Source: Sphingomonadales bacterium 39-57-19
GTDB lineage: Bacteria > Pseudomonadota > Alphaproteobacteria > Sphingomonadales > Sphingomonadaceae
DNA: 64,000 bases
Assembly: GCA_002282385.1 (NCBI GenBank)
Contig: NCJG01000001.1
Span: forward strand, 372,001 to 436,000
Reading direction: 5' to 3'
The notes beneath the pieces were generated by a model that had not been told where the DNA came from, made no database searches, and worked only from the letters and a program-made list of their open reading frames with translations. Position 1 is the stretch's first letter. Each line of letters begins with the position of its first letter. Positions 8,040 through 17,212 of the stretch are shown piece after piece. Made by a program: the position numbers and the translations under genes.

Positions 8040-10163
8040 ATGACGAATATCGACGACTGGAAAAAAGCGGCTGACAAAGAGGTTAAGGGCAAAGACCTAA
8101 CCTGGCATACGCCCGAGGGCATTTCGGTGAAGCCACTGTACACCAGCGCGGACGCTGGCGACCCCGGACTTCCTGGCTTTGCGCCGTTCACGCGCGGTGT
8201 GCGTGCGTCGATGTATGCAGGTCGCCCATGGACCATCCGTCAATATGCCGGTTTCTCAACCGCCGAGGAATCCAACGCCTTTTATCGCCGCAACTTGGCC
8301 GCGGGGCAAAAGGGCCTTTCGGTTGCCTTCGATCTTGCCACCCATCGCGGCTATGACAGCGACCACCCACGCGTTGTTGGTGATGTCGGCAAGGCGGGCG
8401 TTGCCATCGATAGCGTTGAGGATATGAAAATCCTGTTCGACGGTATTCCGCTGGATCAAATGTCGGTGTCGATGACGATGAACGGCGCGGTCATTCCGAT
8501 CCTAGCGTTCTTCATCGTCGCTGGGGAAGAGCAGGGCGTATCGCAGGCGCAGCTCGACGGCACCATTCAGAACGACATCCTTAAGGAGTTCATGGTCCGC
8601 AACACCTATATCTACCCGCCCGAACCATCGATGCGGATCGTTTCGGACATTATCGCCTACACCAGCGCCAATATGCCGAAGTTCAACAGCATATCGATCT
8701 CCGGCTATCACATGCATGAAGCCGGCGCGACCGCGGTGCAGGAGCTTGCCTTCACCATCGCCGACGGCAAGGAATATGTGCAGCGCGCGATGGCTTCCGG
8801 CTTGGATATTGATGCGTTCGCGGGGCGGCTGTCATTCTTCTTTGGCATCGGCATGAACTTCTTCATGGAGGTGTCAAAGCTCCGCGCCGCGCGGACGTTG
8901 TGGCACCGCGTCATGAATGAGCTCGGCGCAAAGGACGAACGCTCCAAAATGCTGCGCACGCATTGCCAGACATCGGGCGTTTCGTTGCAAGAGCAAGACC
9001 CCTATAACAACGTCATCCGCACCACGGTTGAAGCGATGGCGGCGACCCTTGGTGGCACGCAGAGCCTGCACACCAATGCGTTGGACGAAGCCATTGCGTT
9101 GCCGACGGAATTCTCGGCGCGTATTGCCCGCAACACGCAAATCATTCTGACGGAAGAAACCGGCATCACAAAGGTCGTCGATCCGTTGGGTGGCAGCTAT
9201 TATGTCGAGGCGCTGACCGCAGAGCTGGTTGATCAGGCGTGGAAGATCATCGGCGAGGTCGACGAACTTGGTGGTATGACTAAGGCTGTCGCATCAGGCA
9301 TGCCGAAGCGCTTGATCGAAGAAGCCGCCGCCGCGCGTCAGGCGCGGGTCGATAAGGGTGAGGACGTCATCGTTGGCGTCAACAAATATCGCCTGGAAAC
9401 CGAAGACCAGCTCGATACGCTGGAGGTCGATAACGACTTTGTCCGTCAGGGCCAGATTGCAAGGCTTGCCGCCACGCGCGCGTCGCGTGATGAAGCAGCG
9501 TGTCAGACCGCGTTGAATGCGCTGACCGAAGGTGCGAAGAGCGGCGCGAACTTACTCGCGCTTGCAGTAGACGCCGCCCGCGCACGCGCGACTTTGGGCG
9601 AGATATCCGACGCAATGGAGGCTGTGTTTGGCCGCTATGCGACCACGCCAGTGCCTGTGCAGGGTATTTATGGCAGCGCGCATGAATTCGATAAACGCTG
9701 GGCGCAAGTGCTCGACGGCGTCGCATCGGTTGGCCGCCGTTTGGGCCGCAAACCCAAATTGCTCGTCGCCAAAATGGGTCAGGACGGCCACGACCGCGGC
9801 GCGAACGTCATTGCCTCTGCATTTTCCGACATGGGCTTTGACGTCATCAGTGGGCCGTTGTTCCAGACACCCGAAGAAACCGTCGTTCTGGCGCTTCAAC
9901 ATGACGTGGATGCCGTGGGGGCCTCAAGCCTCGCCGCGGGCCACAAAACGTTGATACCAGAGCTGATAAAGGGTCTGCGCGAAGCAGGGCGCGGCGACAT
10001 CAAGGTCATTGCTGGCGGCGTCATTCCGCCGCAGGATTATGATTATCTGCGTGAAGCCGGTGTTCAGGGCATTTACGGCCCGGGCAGCAATGTTGTTGAG
10101 TGCGCAGCCGATGTTTTGACTTTGCTCGGCCACAATATGCCGCCTTTGGGAGAAGCCACGTGA
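8040..10163 (+). CDS. scpA: Methylmalonyl-CoA mutase
   Basis: Adenosylcobalamin enzyme that isomerises (R)-methylmalonyl-CoA to succinyl-CoA, feeding propionyl-CoA carbon into the TCA cycle. The 707-residue single chain has the N-terminal substrate TIM barrel ([20 protein letters not shown] near residue 55) and a C-terminal B12 domain with the DxHxxG motif DGHDRG (His584, lower axial ligand). The length suits a homodimeric or single-subunit bacterial enzyme. No MeaB/ArgK-type chaperone gene is next to it. The stop overlaps the GTG of bioB (GTGA). The ribosome-binding site is weak, just after the REP element. Confidence 0.95.
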   Translation: MTNIDDWKKAADKEVKGKDLTWHTPEGISVKPLYTSADAGDPGLPGFAPFTRGVRASMYAGRPWTIRQYAGFSTAEESNAFYRRNLAAGQKGLSVAFDLATHRGYDSDHPRVVGDVGKAGVAIDSVEDMKILFDGIPLDQMSVSMTMNGAVIPILAFFIVAGEEQGVSQAQLDGTIQNDILKEFMVRNTYIYPPEPSMRIVSDIIAYTSANMPKFNSISISGYHMHEAGATAVQELAFTIADGKEYVQRAMASGLDIDAFAGRLSFFFGIGMNFFMEVSKLRAARTLWHRVMNELGAKDERSKMLRTHCQTSGVSLQEQDPYNNVIRTTVEAMAATLGGTQSLHTNALDEAIALPTEFSARIARNTQIILTEETGITKVVDPLGGSYYVEALTAELVDQAWKIIGEVDELGGMTKAVASGMPKRLIEEAAAARQARVDKGEDVIVGVNKYRLETEDQLDTLEVDNDFVRQGQIARLAATRASRDEAACQTALNALTEGAKSGANLLALAVDAARARATLGEISDAMEAVFGRYATTPVPVQGIYGSAHEFDKRWAQVLDGVASVGRRLGRKPKLLVAKMGQDGHDRGANVIASAFSDMGFDVISGPLFQTPEETVVLALQHDVDAVGASSLAAGHKTLIPELIKGLREAGRGDIKVIAGGVIPPQDYDYLREAGVQGIYGPGSNVVECAADVLTLLGHNMPPLGEAT

Positions 10164-11167
10164 CCGTCCGCACCGATTGGACCCGCGCAGAAATCGCGAC
10201 ACTGTTCGACCTGCCGTTCGACGAGCTCGTCTATCAGGCGCAAACCGTCCACCGCGCACATCATGCGGCGGGGCAGATACAGCTTTGCACATTGCTATCG
10301 ATCAAGACCGGCGGTTGCCCGGAAGACTGCGGCTATTGCTCACAATCCGTAAAGGCCGATAGCGGCGTTGAGGCAACCAAGTTGATGGACGTGCAGGCCG
10401 TGCTGCAAAAGGCAGCCGAGGCAGCGGACTCCGGTTCGCGGCGTTTCTGCATGGGTGCTGCATGGCGTAATCCCAAAGATCGGGACATGCCCGCAATACT
10501 GCAGATTGTTCAGGGCGTGCGCGCGATGGGTATGGAAACCTGCATGACGCTTGGCATGCTGACGCCCAAGCAGGCCGATATGCTGGCCGAGGCGGGGCTC
10601 GATTATTATAACCATAATATCGACACCAGCCCCGAGCGGTACAACGAGATCATCACCACGCGGACGATGGACGACCGGCTCGACACGCTGGCCGAGGTGC
10701 GGCGCGCGGGCATCAATGTGTGCAGTGGCGGCATCGTTGGCCTTGGCGAGACCCGCGCCGACCGCGTCGGTTTCATCCACACGCTGGCGACACTGCCGGC
10801 CCACCCCGAAAGTGTGCCCGTCAATGCGCTGGTACCGATAAAGGGCACCGTGCTGGGCGATATGCTCGCCGATACGCCACTGGCAAAGATTGACGACATC
10901 GAATTTGTGCGCACGATTGCGGTGGCGCGTATCACCATGCCGATGAGCATGGTCCGCCTGAGCGCCGGGCGTGAGTCCATGTCGGAAGCAACGCAGGCCT
11001 TATGCTTCATGGCTGGCGCAAACAGCATCTTCACCGGCGACAAGTTGCTAACCGCCGCCAACGCGGGCGACGACAAAGACGCCGCAATGCTGGCGAAGCT
11101 GGGGCTGGTCCCGATGGAGGCCGAGGAGCCTCTGCGCGCATGTAAAGCGTTGGAGCCGGCAAAGTAA
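10160..11167 (+). CDS. bioB: Biotin synthase
   Basis: Radical-SAM enzyme that inserts sulfur into dethiobiotin. The 335-residue product carries the SAM cluster motif CPEDCGYC (Cys53, 57, 60), and downstream [10 protein letters not shown] and SAGRESM typical of BioB. The GTG at 10160 overlaps the mutase TGA; in-frame extension to 10100 lies inside the mutase gene and is rejected. No other bio gene is nearby. Its place between the mutase and pccA puts cofactor supply in the same transcript as a biotin-dependent carboxylase. Confidence 0.95.
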   Translation: MTVRTDWTRAEIATLFDLPFDELVYQAQTVHRAHHAAGQIQLCTLLSIKTGGCPEDCGYCSQSVKADSGVEATKLMDVQAVLQKAAEAADSGSRRFCMGAAWRNPKDRDMPAILQIVQGVRAMGMETCMTLGMLTPKQADMLAEAGLDYYNHNIDTSPERYNEIITTRTMDDRLDTLAEVRRAGINVCSGGIVGLGETRADRVGFIHTLATLPAHPESVPVNALVPIKGTVLGDMLADTPLAKIDDIEFVRTIAVARITMPMSMVRLSAGRESMSEATQALCFMAGANSIFTGDKLLTAANAGDDKDAAMLAKLGLVPMEAEEPLRACKALEPAK

Positions 11168-11195
11168 ACGGCATGAGATTTTGTTGGAAACAGAC

Positions 11196-11546
11196 ATGGT
11201 AGGTTCCACACCGCCTATGCCGCATTCAGCGAGCGCCAACGCCGCGCAACTTCCAAAGGCCTATGTCATCGCCGAGGTTGAAGTCAGCGATGCCGCTGCG
11301 TACGAAGATTACAAATCCGCCGTTTTCCAAATCGTTGCCCAATATGGGGGGCGTTACATCGCCCGTGGAGGACAGATCGAAAGCGTTGAAGGCAGCGATC
11401 CCAGCGGCCGCATGGTCATCATTGAATTTCCGCATTTTGCCGCTGCCCAGGCATTTTTGAGATCCGAAGAATATCGTCCTGTCGCTGATATCCGGCATAA
11501 GACAGCTATATCCCGCATTATGATTGTTGAAGGAACGCTTCCTTAA
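11196..11546 (+). CDS. DUF1330 domain protein
   Basis: A 116-residue protein with a dimeric ferredoxin-like alpha/beta barrel: AYVIAEVEVSDAAAYEDYKSAV, YGGRYIARGGQIESVEG and VIIEFPHFAAAQAFLRSEEYRPV are the standard DUF1330 blocks. The function of the family is unknown. GGAA sits nine bases before the ATG at 11196; an upstream TTG at 11181 is possible. Its TAA overlaps the pccA ATG by one base, so it is co-translated with the carboxylase alpha subunit. Confidence 0.8.
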   Translation: MVGSTPPMPHSASANAAQLPKAYVIAEVEVSDAAAYEDYKSAVFQIVAQYGGRYIARGGQIESVEGSDPSGRMVIIEFPHFAAAQAFLRSEEYRPVADIRHKTAISRIMIVEGTLP

Positions 11547-13567
11547 TGTTCAAGAAAATCCTGATCGCCAACCGTGGCGAAATCGCTTGCCGTATTATCA
11601 AGACCGCACGTCGGATGGGGATCGCAACTGTCGCGGTCTATTCCGATGCCGACGCGCGTGCACCATTTGTACAGATGGCCGACGAGGCGGTGCACATCGG
11701 TCCTTCGCCCGCCGCGCAGTCGTATTTGATTGCCGACAAGATCATCGCGGCGTGTAAGCAAACCGGTGCTGAAGCGGTCCATCCCGGCTACGGATTCCTG
11801 TCCGAACGCACCAGCTTTGCCGAGGCTTTGGCCAAGGAAAACATCGCGTTCATCGGCCCGCCAGTGAACGCGATTGCCGCGATGGGCGACAAGATTGAAT
11901 CCAAGAAGCTGGCGATGAAAGCGGGCGTCAACGTCGTCCCCGGCTTCGTGGGTGAGATTGACGACACCGAACATGCTGTGCGGATTTCGGAAGAAATCGG
12001 CTATCCTGTGATGATGAAAGCCAGCGCCGGCGGTGGCGGCAAGGGGATGCGGCTTGCCTATAATGAGCGGGATGTGCGCGAAGGCTTTGAAGCGACCAAA
12101 CGCGAAGGGCTGAATTCATTCGGCGACGACCGCGTCTTCATCGAGAAATTCATCCTCAACCCGCGCCATATCGAAATCCAGATTTTGGGCGATCAGCATG
12201 GCAATATCTTATACCTAAACGAACGCGAATGTTCGATCCAGCGGCGCCATCAGAAGGTCGTGGAAGAGGCACCATCGCCCTTCGTCACACCCAAGATGCG
12301 CAAGGCGATGGGCGAGCAGTGCGTCGCGTTGTCGCGTGCCGTGGGCTATTATTCGGCAGGTACCGTGGAACTCATCGTATCGGGTGCAGACCCGAGCGGC
12401 GAGAGCTTTTACTTCCTTGAAATGAACACCCGTTTGCAGGTTGAGCATCCGGTGACCGAGTGCATCACCGGCATCGATCTGGTCGAACAGATGATCCGCG
12501 TTGCCGCTGGCGATAAGCTTGCCATGATGCAGGATGATATCAAGATTGACGGTTGGGCCATCGAAAACCGCGTTTATGCCGAAGACCCCTATCGCGGTTT
12601 CTTGCCCTCAACAGGTCGCCTGACGCGCTATCGCCCGCCCGTCGCGGGCTGGACTGAGGACGAAGATGCCAACGGCCGTCGTGGTGTCGAAGGCGTTCGC
12701 GTTGACGACGGCGTCTATGATGGCGGCGAAGTGTCTATGTTCTACGACCCGATGATAGCCAAGCTGATCACATGGGGCAAAACCCGCGACGAAGCGGCTG
12801 ACTTGCAGATCGCAGCACTCGACCGTTTCGAAATCGAAGGCCTTGGCCACAATATCGATTTTGTCAGCGCCATCATGCAGCATCCGCGCTTCCGTTCCGG
12901 CGAATTGACCACCGGCTTCATCGCCGAGGAGTATCCGGACGGGTTCCATGGCGCGGCATCGACACCCGATTTGGTCAAATCACTCGCGGCCATCGCAGGG
13001 TTCGTTGCGACAGCAGAAGCCGACCGCGCACGCCATGTTGATGGCCAATTGGGCGACACGCTGGAGCCGCCCGCGCGCTGGCAAGTGAAGATTGGTGAGG
13101 CTGTCCACGATATCGAAATGGTCGATGGCGACATACACGTCGACGGAGAGCATTTCGATCTTTCGATGGAATATGATCCAGGTGATCGTTTGATCGAGGC
13201 GGAAGTCGGTGACGAAGAACTGGCGGTCAAAGTTTCGAAGATGCGGACTGGCTTTAAGTTAACCACACGCGGCGCAACGCACATCGCACGTGTCTTGCCA
13301 GGACATATCGCGCATCTTGCGGATCATATGATTGAAAAGATCGCGCCGGATCTCTCCAGATTTCTTATTTGCCCAATGCCCGGCCTGTTGACGACATTGC
13401 ATGTCAATGCGGGCGATGCCGTGGAAGCAGGGCAACCGCTCGCCGTGGTGGAGGCGATGAAAATGGAGAATATCCTGCGCGCCGAAAAATCCGGGACGGT
13501 GAAGGTTGTCAATGCCAAGGCGGGTGACAGCCTTGCCGTCGATGCGGTGATATTGGAAATGGAATAA
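11546..13567 (+). CDS. pccA: Propionyl-CoA carboxylase alpha (biotin carboxylase + biotin carrier)
   Basis: ATP-dependent carboxylation of covalently bound biotin, partner of PccB. The 673-residue product starts with the biotin-carboxylase domain (FKKILIANRGEIACRII, ATP-grasp glycine loop KASAGGGGKGM near 160, EMNTRLQVEHPVTE near 290). A BT linker domain follows, and the C-terminal biotinyl domain has EAMKMEN, with Lys639 the biotin site. Related acyl-CoA carboxylases (methylcrotonyl, geranyl) share this layout, but mce and the mutase in the operon fix propionyl-CoA as the likely substrate. Confidence 0.93.
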   Translation: MFKKILIANRGEIACRIIKTARRMGIATVAVYSDADARAPFVQMADEAVHIGPSPAAQSYLIADKIIAACKQTGAEAVHPGYGFLSERTSFAEALAKENIAFIGPPVNAIAAMGDKIESKKLAMKAGVNVVPGFVGEIDDTEHAVRISEEIGYPVMMKASAGGGGKGMRLAYNERDVREGFEATKREGLNSFGDDRVFIEKFILNPRHIEIQILGDQHGNILYLNERECSIQRRHQKVVEEAPSPFVTPKMRKAMGEQCVALSRAVGYYSAGTVELIVSGADPSGESFYFLEMNTRLQVEHPVTECITGIDLVEQMIRVAAGDKLAMMQDDIKIDGWAIENRVYAEDPYRGFLPSTGRLTRYRPPVAGWTEDEDANGRRGVEGVRVDDGVYDGGEVSMFYDPMIAKLITWGKTRDEAADLQIAALDRFEIEGLGHNIDFVSAIMQHPRFRSGELTTGFIAEEYPDGFHGAASTPDLVKSLAAIAGFVATAEADRARHVDGQLGDTLEPPARWQVKIGEAVHDIEMVDGDIHVDGEHFDLSMEYDPGDRLIEAEVGDEELAVKVSKMRTGFKLTTRGATHIARVLPGHIAHLADHMIEKIAPDLSRFLICPMPGLLTTLHVNAGDAVEAGQPLAVVEAMKMENILRAEKSGTVKVVNAKAGDSLAVDAVILEME

Positions 13568-13573
13568 TATCGC

Positions 13574-13602
13574 GCGGTGGCTTAGTCCAAAATCGCCACC
13601 GC
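13574..13602. terminator. Hairpin between convergent pccA and cyclase genes
   Basis: GCGGTGGC (13574-13581) pairs perfectly with GCCACCGC (13595-13602) across a 13-base loop. It begins just after the pccA stop and overlaps the last codons of the cyclase gene. There is no T run, so intrinsic termination is unproven. Confidence 0.4.
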
Positions 13603-14349
13603 CCTTATCCATCCCGCACTCGCACGCTCGATCTTAACGGGGAAGCATGACAGCGTAAAACCAAAGGCTGGCAGCGCTTCCAAATTGGTAAGCTTTTCAA
13701 TCTGGTAATAAGGCTGGATACGTCCGGCCTTATGTCCTTCCCAAATGATCGACGGGTCGCGTTTTTCGGCCCAACGCTTTGCCGTATGGCTGAACGGCGC
13801 ATCCCAACTCCATGCGTCGGTACCGACAACCTGCACGCCCAGCGAGGTCAAATACAGCGTTGCTTCCGCGCCCATGCCAACGCCTTGGTCGGTGAAGTTA
13901 TCCGTTCCATAAACGGCACCGGACTGCACCAGAACAATGTCGAGTGGCTGGAGTGTATAGCCGATGCGCTTGAGCTCCGCCTCGACTTCAGCAGCACTGA
14001 CGACATGGCCAGCGGGCAAATGCGAAAAATCCAATTTCACGCCCGGTGCAAAAAACAGGTCGAGCGGCGCTTCATCAATCGATGGGGCAGGGCTTGCACC
14101 GGCATCAGTTGTCGAATGGAAATGCCACGGCGCGTCCATATGCGTGCCGTTATGCGTGGAAAGAGTGAGGCTTTCGACCGCCCAACCCTCACCATCGGGA
14201 AGGTCATCCTTCGTGAGCCCCGGGAAGAACATCGCAATCTGTTCCCACGTGTTTTCGTGCGTCATATATGAAATCTGCGGCCGCATGACTGGCGGATCGG
14301 AAATGACGTCGTTGGTAATCGGGATCGACAGGTCAATAAATTGCGGCAT
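13582..14349 (-). CDS. Cyclase-family (kynurenine formamidase-like) metal hydrolase
   Basis: A 255-residue protein of the cyclase/KynB family. The metal-binding signature HNGTHMDAPWH spans residues 66-76 (His66, His70, Asp72, His76 as candidate ligands), and the C-terminal half has VVGTDAWSWDAPF and WEGHKAGR. These enzymes hydrolyse small amides or lactones (formylkynurenine, isatin and others); the substrate here is not evident. The ATG at 14349 has a strong GGAGAGGAGAAG ribosome-binding site; the longer frame to 14421 lacks one. It is divergent from a metabolite transporter, which suggests uptake plus hydrolysis of the same compound. Confidence 0.85.
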   Translation of the reverse strand: MPQFIDLSIPITNDVISDPPVMRPQISYMTHENTWEQIAMFFPGLTKDDLPDGEGWAVESLTLSTHNGTHMDAPWHFHSTTDAGASPAPSIDEAPLDLFFAPGVKLDFSHLPAGHVVSAAEVEAELKRIGYTLQPLDIVLVQSGAVYGTDNFTDQGVGMGAEATLYLTSLGVQVVGTDAWSWDAPFSHTAKRWAEKRDPSIIWEGHKAGRIQPYYQIEKLTNLEALPAFGFTLSCFPVKIERASAGWIRAVAILD

Positions 14350-14382
14350 GCTCTTCTCCTCTCCCAAATCGATAATCGCCCT

Positions 14383-14391
14383 TGTGGATAA
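14383..14391 (-). promoter_or_regulatory. Single DnaA-box-like 9-mer
   Basis: TTATCCACA on the minus strand, in the 111-base gap between the divergent cyclase and transporter genes. It is a perfect match to the consensus, but isolated; a 9-mer is expected about once by chance in a window this size on two strands. Confidence 0.25.
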
Positions 14392-14460
14392 GCGCAACAA
14401 GCTGCTTGAACAGCGCGACATAGCGATTAAGACGAGGATGAGAGTTGTTAGGGGAACATC

Positions 14461-16047
14461 ATGGCCGCTGCTGCCGAAAACGAAGTCACACTTGATCCGA
14501 AACGTGACCGCCTTGTTATAACGGCGTCATCGCTTGGTACCGTGTTCGAATGGTATGACTTCTTTGTCTATGGCATCCTCGCAGCACTGATTGGCAAGTT
14601 ATTCTTCCCTGCAGATAACCCGACCGCTGCAACGCTGGCTTCGCTGGCTATATTCGGTGCCGGTTTTGGTGTTCGCCCGTTCGGCGCAATTTTATTCGGC
14701 TATTTTGGCGACAAGATTGGGCGGAAATATACGTTTCTTGTGACCATCACGCTGATGGGCGTGGCGACAGCGGCGATTGGTCTGTTACCGACGTTCGAGA
14801 CCGCAGGTGTTTGGGCCGCAGGTCTCTTGTTGCTGATGCGCTGTCTTCAGGGATTGGCATTGGGCGGCGAATATGGCGGCGCAGCGATCTATGTTGCCGA
14901 ACATGCGCCCGACGGAAAACGCGGCCAATATACCAGTTGGATCCAAGCATCGGTCGCTGGCGGGTTTTTGCTTGCGGTTATCGTGGTCCTTGTCACCCGT
15001 GAGTCGATGAGCACCGAAGCGTTTGAAGCTTGGGGTTGGCGCGTTCCATTTCTGACATCGATCTTGTTGCTTGCTGTGTCGCTATATATGCGGCTCAAAC
15101 TCTCGGAAAGCCCGGTATTTAAGGCGATGAAAGCCGCCGGCACGACTTCGAAAAATCCATTTGTCGAAAGCTTTCAATATCCCGGCAATATCGGCCGTCT
15201 GTTTGTCGCGCTGTTCGGTGTCGCTGCGGGTCTGACGGTGATCTATTATACATCGCAGTTCGGAACGCTCTATTTTCTGACAGGTACAGCGCGTGTGCCA
15301 GAGACCGATGCCTTGCTTTACATGGCCGTAGGTGCGGCGCTCGCCGCTCCAACTTACGTTGCGTGCGGTTGGCTTTCGGACAAATGGGGCCGCAAGCGGA
15401 TGCTTTTGCTGGGGTACGGCCTTTCCATCATCGGCGTATTTCCGATTTTCTGGATGATGGCCGATGCAGCCAATCCCGCACTTGCGCGTGCGACCGTCAG
15501 CAACCCGGTCACGCTTTCCCTGCCGGAATGTGATTTCAACGTGCTCAATCGCACCCATGAGACCGAATGTGCGCAAGCGCTGAACTTTCTAACCAAGCGC
15601 GGGATTGCGTACAGCAAGCAGTCGTCCGAAACACTGGCGTTGAAGGTAGGGGAATCGCAGCTTCAGGGATTTGACGAAAAAGCCTATGTCGCCGCATTGG
15701 AAAAGGCGGGCTATCCCGATAAGTCTGACCCTGCTCAACGACAGCCATGGAAAATCATCCTCGCGGTGTTCCTGATGGTCGCGCTGTCAGGCATGACGTA
15801 CGGGCAGGTCGCAGCCATTTTGGTCGAAATGTTCCCGGCGAAAATCCGCTACACCTCCATGTCGATACCCTATCATATTGGCGCAGGCTATTTTGGCGGC
15901 TTTCTGCCGTATATTTCGCAATATATTGTCGCGCAGACCGGCCAGCCTTTCTCCGGACTTTGGTATACCGTCGGCGTCACAGCATTGGCCTTTGTCGTTG
16001 CGTTGATATGGCTGCCGGAAACGTCGGGAAAGACCAAGTTGGATTGA
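14461..16047 (+). CDS. MFS transporter, metabolite:H+ symporter (MHS) type
   Basis: Inner-membrane proton symporter for a small organic solute. The 528-residue product opens with SSLGTVFEWYDFFVYG (TM1 of the MHS group that includes ShiA, ProP, KgtP), then GYFGDKIGRKYT (cytoplasmic loop 2-3 signature near residue 82) and RCLQGLALGGEYGGAA. SDKWGRKRML is the matching loop of the C-terminal half. Unlike ordinary 430-residue members it has an extra polar loop of about 85 residues (340-430) before TM10, with Cys357 and Cys370, on the periplasmic side by topology. It is divergent from the cyclase gene. Confidence 0.88.
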   Translation: MAAAAENEVTLDPKRDRLVITASSLGTVFEWYDFFVYGILAALIGKLFFPADNPTAATLASLAIFGAGFGVRPFGAILFGYFGDKIGRKYTFLVTITLMGVATAAIGLLPTFETAGVWAAGLLLLMRCLQGLALGGEYGGAAIYVAEHAPDGKRGQYTSWIQASVAGGFLLAVIVVLVTRESMSTEAFEAWGWRVPFLTSILLLAVSLYMRLKLSESPVFKAMKAAGTTSKNPFVESFQYPGNIGRLFVALFGVAAGLTVIYYTSQFGTLYFLTGTARVPETDALLYMAVGAALAAPTYVACGWLSDKWGRKRMLLLGYGLSIIGVFPIFWMMADAANPALARATVSNPVTLSLPECDFNVLNRTHETECAQALNFLTKRGIAYSKQSSETLALKVGESQLQGFDEKAYVAALEKAGYPDKSDPAQRQPWKIILAVFLMVALSGMTYGQVAAILVEMFPAKIRYTSMSIPYHIGAGYFGGFLPYISQYIVAQTGQPFSGLWYTVGVTALAFVVALIWLPETSGKTKLD

Positions 16048-16078
16048 CACGCAATGGGGTAGGGGCAAAAGGCTGCCG

Positions 16079-17122
16079 ATGACCGATTTTGAACCCCCGC
16101 TGCGTTTAATCCTTGATGGCGAAGCCCTCGCTTCGAACTGGAAAGCGCTCAGCGCACGCAGCGGCTCGGCGCAGGCGGGTGCAGCGGTAAAAGCCAATGG
16201 CTATGGCCTTGGCGCGCGCGAAGTGGCTGCGCGGATGCGCGGTGCGGGATGCCGCGACTTTTTCGTTGCCCATTGGGGCGAAGCCGCTGCGATCGGGGAT
16301 ATCATTCCTCCGGCATGGATTTCGGTCTTAAACGGCATTCAGGCCGCCGACATTCCGCACATACGGGCTTTAGGTGCAGTGCCCGTGCTGAACACGCCAG
16401 AACAGCTATCGATGTGGCAAGCATCGGGTGGCGGGCGTTGCCACGTCATGTTTGATAGCGGCATCAATCGGCTTGGTATCGGGCCAGAGCAGATGTCACA
16501 ATGCGATCTGGGACGCATGGATATCGATTTATTGTTGTCGCATCTGGCGTCGGCGGATGAGGATAGCGCACAGAATGATGCGCAACAGCGCCTATTCCAT
16601 GAACAAGCGGCAGTTTCGGGCGCAAAACGCCTGAGCCTTGCCAATAGCGCGGGCATCATGCTCGGTGCGGATTATCATTATGATCTCACGCGCCCGGGGA
16701 TTAGTCTTTATGGCGGCATTGCACGGCCCGGCATGGAGGCTTTCATCAAGCCTGTTGCCCGTCTGTCCGCACGCTTGCTTCAGGTGCGGTCGCTGCCTGC
16801 AGGCGCGCCTATTGGCTACAATGCGACGCATGTCTGTGGAAGCGATACGACAGTCGGGACGATCTCGATGGGATATGCGGATGGTTATCTGCGCGCCTTC
16901 TCTAGCAAGGGAACAGCGCATTATGGCGCGGCCGCATTGCCTGTTTTGGGGCGCGTATCCATGGATCTCGTGACAATCGATATCAGTGCAGCACCTGAGC
17001 TTCGCGAAGGCGACTGGGTCGACGTCGAATATGACTTGCCCACAGCATCGGCGCTGACGGGGCTTTCCCAGTACGAATTGCTCACCAATTTGGAGACACG
17101 CTTTGAGCGCATTTGGCGGTAG
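16079..17122 (+). CDS. alr: Alanine racemase
   Basis: PLP enzyme making D-alanine for peptidoglycan. The 347-residue product has the PLP lysine in AAVKANGYGLG (Lys38), the opposing catalytic Tyr in IGYNATH (Tyr247) and the VSMDL block of the C-terminal beta domain. The TIM barrel and beta domain are both complete. It starts 31 bases after the transporter stop and ends before a strong bidirectional terminator, so it may be read through from the transporter promoter. Confidence 0.95.
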   Translation: MTDFEPPLRLILDGEALASNWKALSARSGSAQAGAAVKANGYGLGAREVAARMRGAGCRDFFVAHWGEAAAIGDIIPPAWISVLNGIQAADIPHIRALGAVPVLNTPEQLSMWQASGGGRCHVMFDSGINRLGIGPEQMSQCDLGRMDIDLLLSHLASADEDSAQNDAQQRLFHEQAAVSGAKRLSLANSAGIMLGADYHYDLTRPGISLYGGIARPGMEAFIKPVARLSARLLQVRSLPAGAPIGYNATHVCGSDTTVGTISMGYADGYLRAFSSKGTAHYGAAALPVLGRVSMDLVTIDISAAPELREGDWVDVEYDLPTASALTGLSQYELLTNLETRFERIWR

Positions 17123-17160
17123 TTGGTTCCGCCGCTTTAGCGGATTGCGGATCACCCAAT

Positions 17161-17194
17161 AAAAAAGGGCGCCACATGGGCGCCCTTCTTTTTG
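17161..17194. terminator. Bidirectional intrinsic terminator (alr / TonB receptor)
   Basis: AAGGGCGCC (17165-17173) pairs with GGCGCCCTT (17179-17187) over a 5-base loop. It is flanked by an A run on the left and CTTTTTG on the right, so it gives a U-tailed hairpin on both strands. It separates the convergent alr and TonB-dependent receptor genes. Confidence 0.88.
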
Positions 17195-17212
17195 TTTCGA
17201 AGATACTCCGAC

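Noticed and set aside
7970..8236. 88-codon minus-strand frame containing [12 protein letters not shown]
   Set aside because: It is produced by the REP doublet and the 5' end of the mutase gene; the string is a typical repeat translation.
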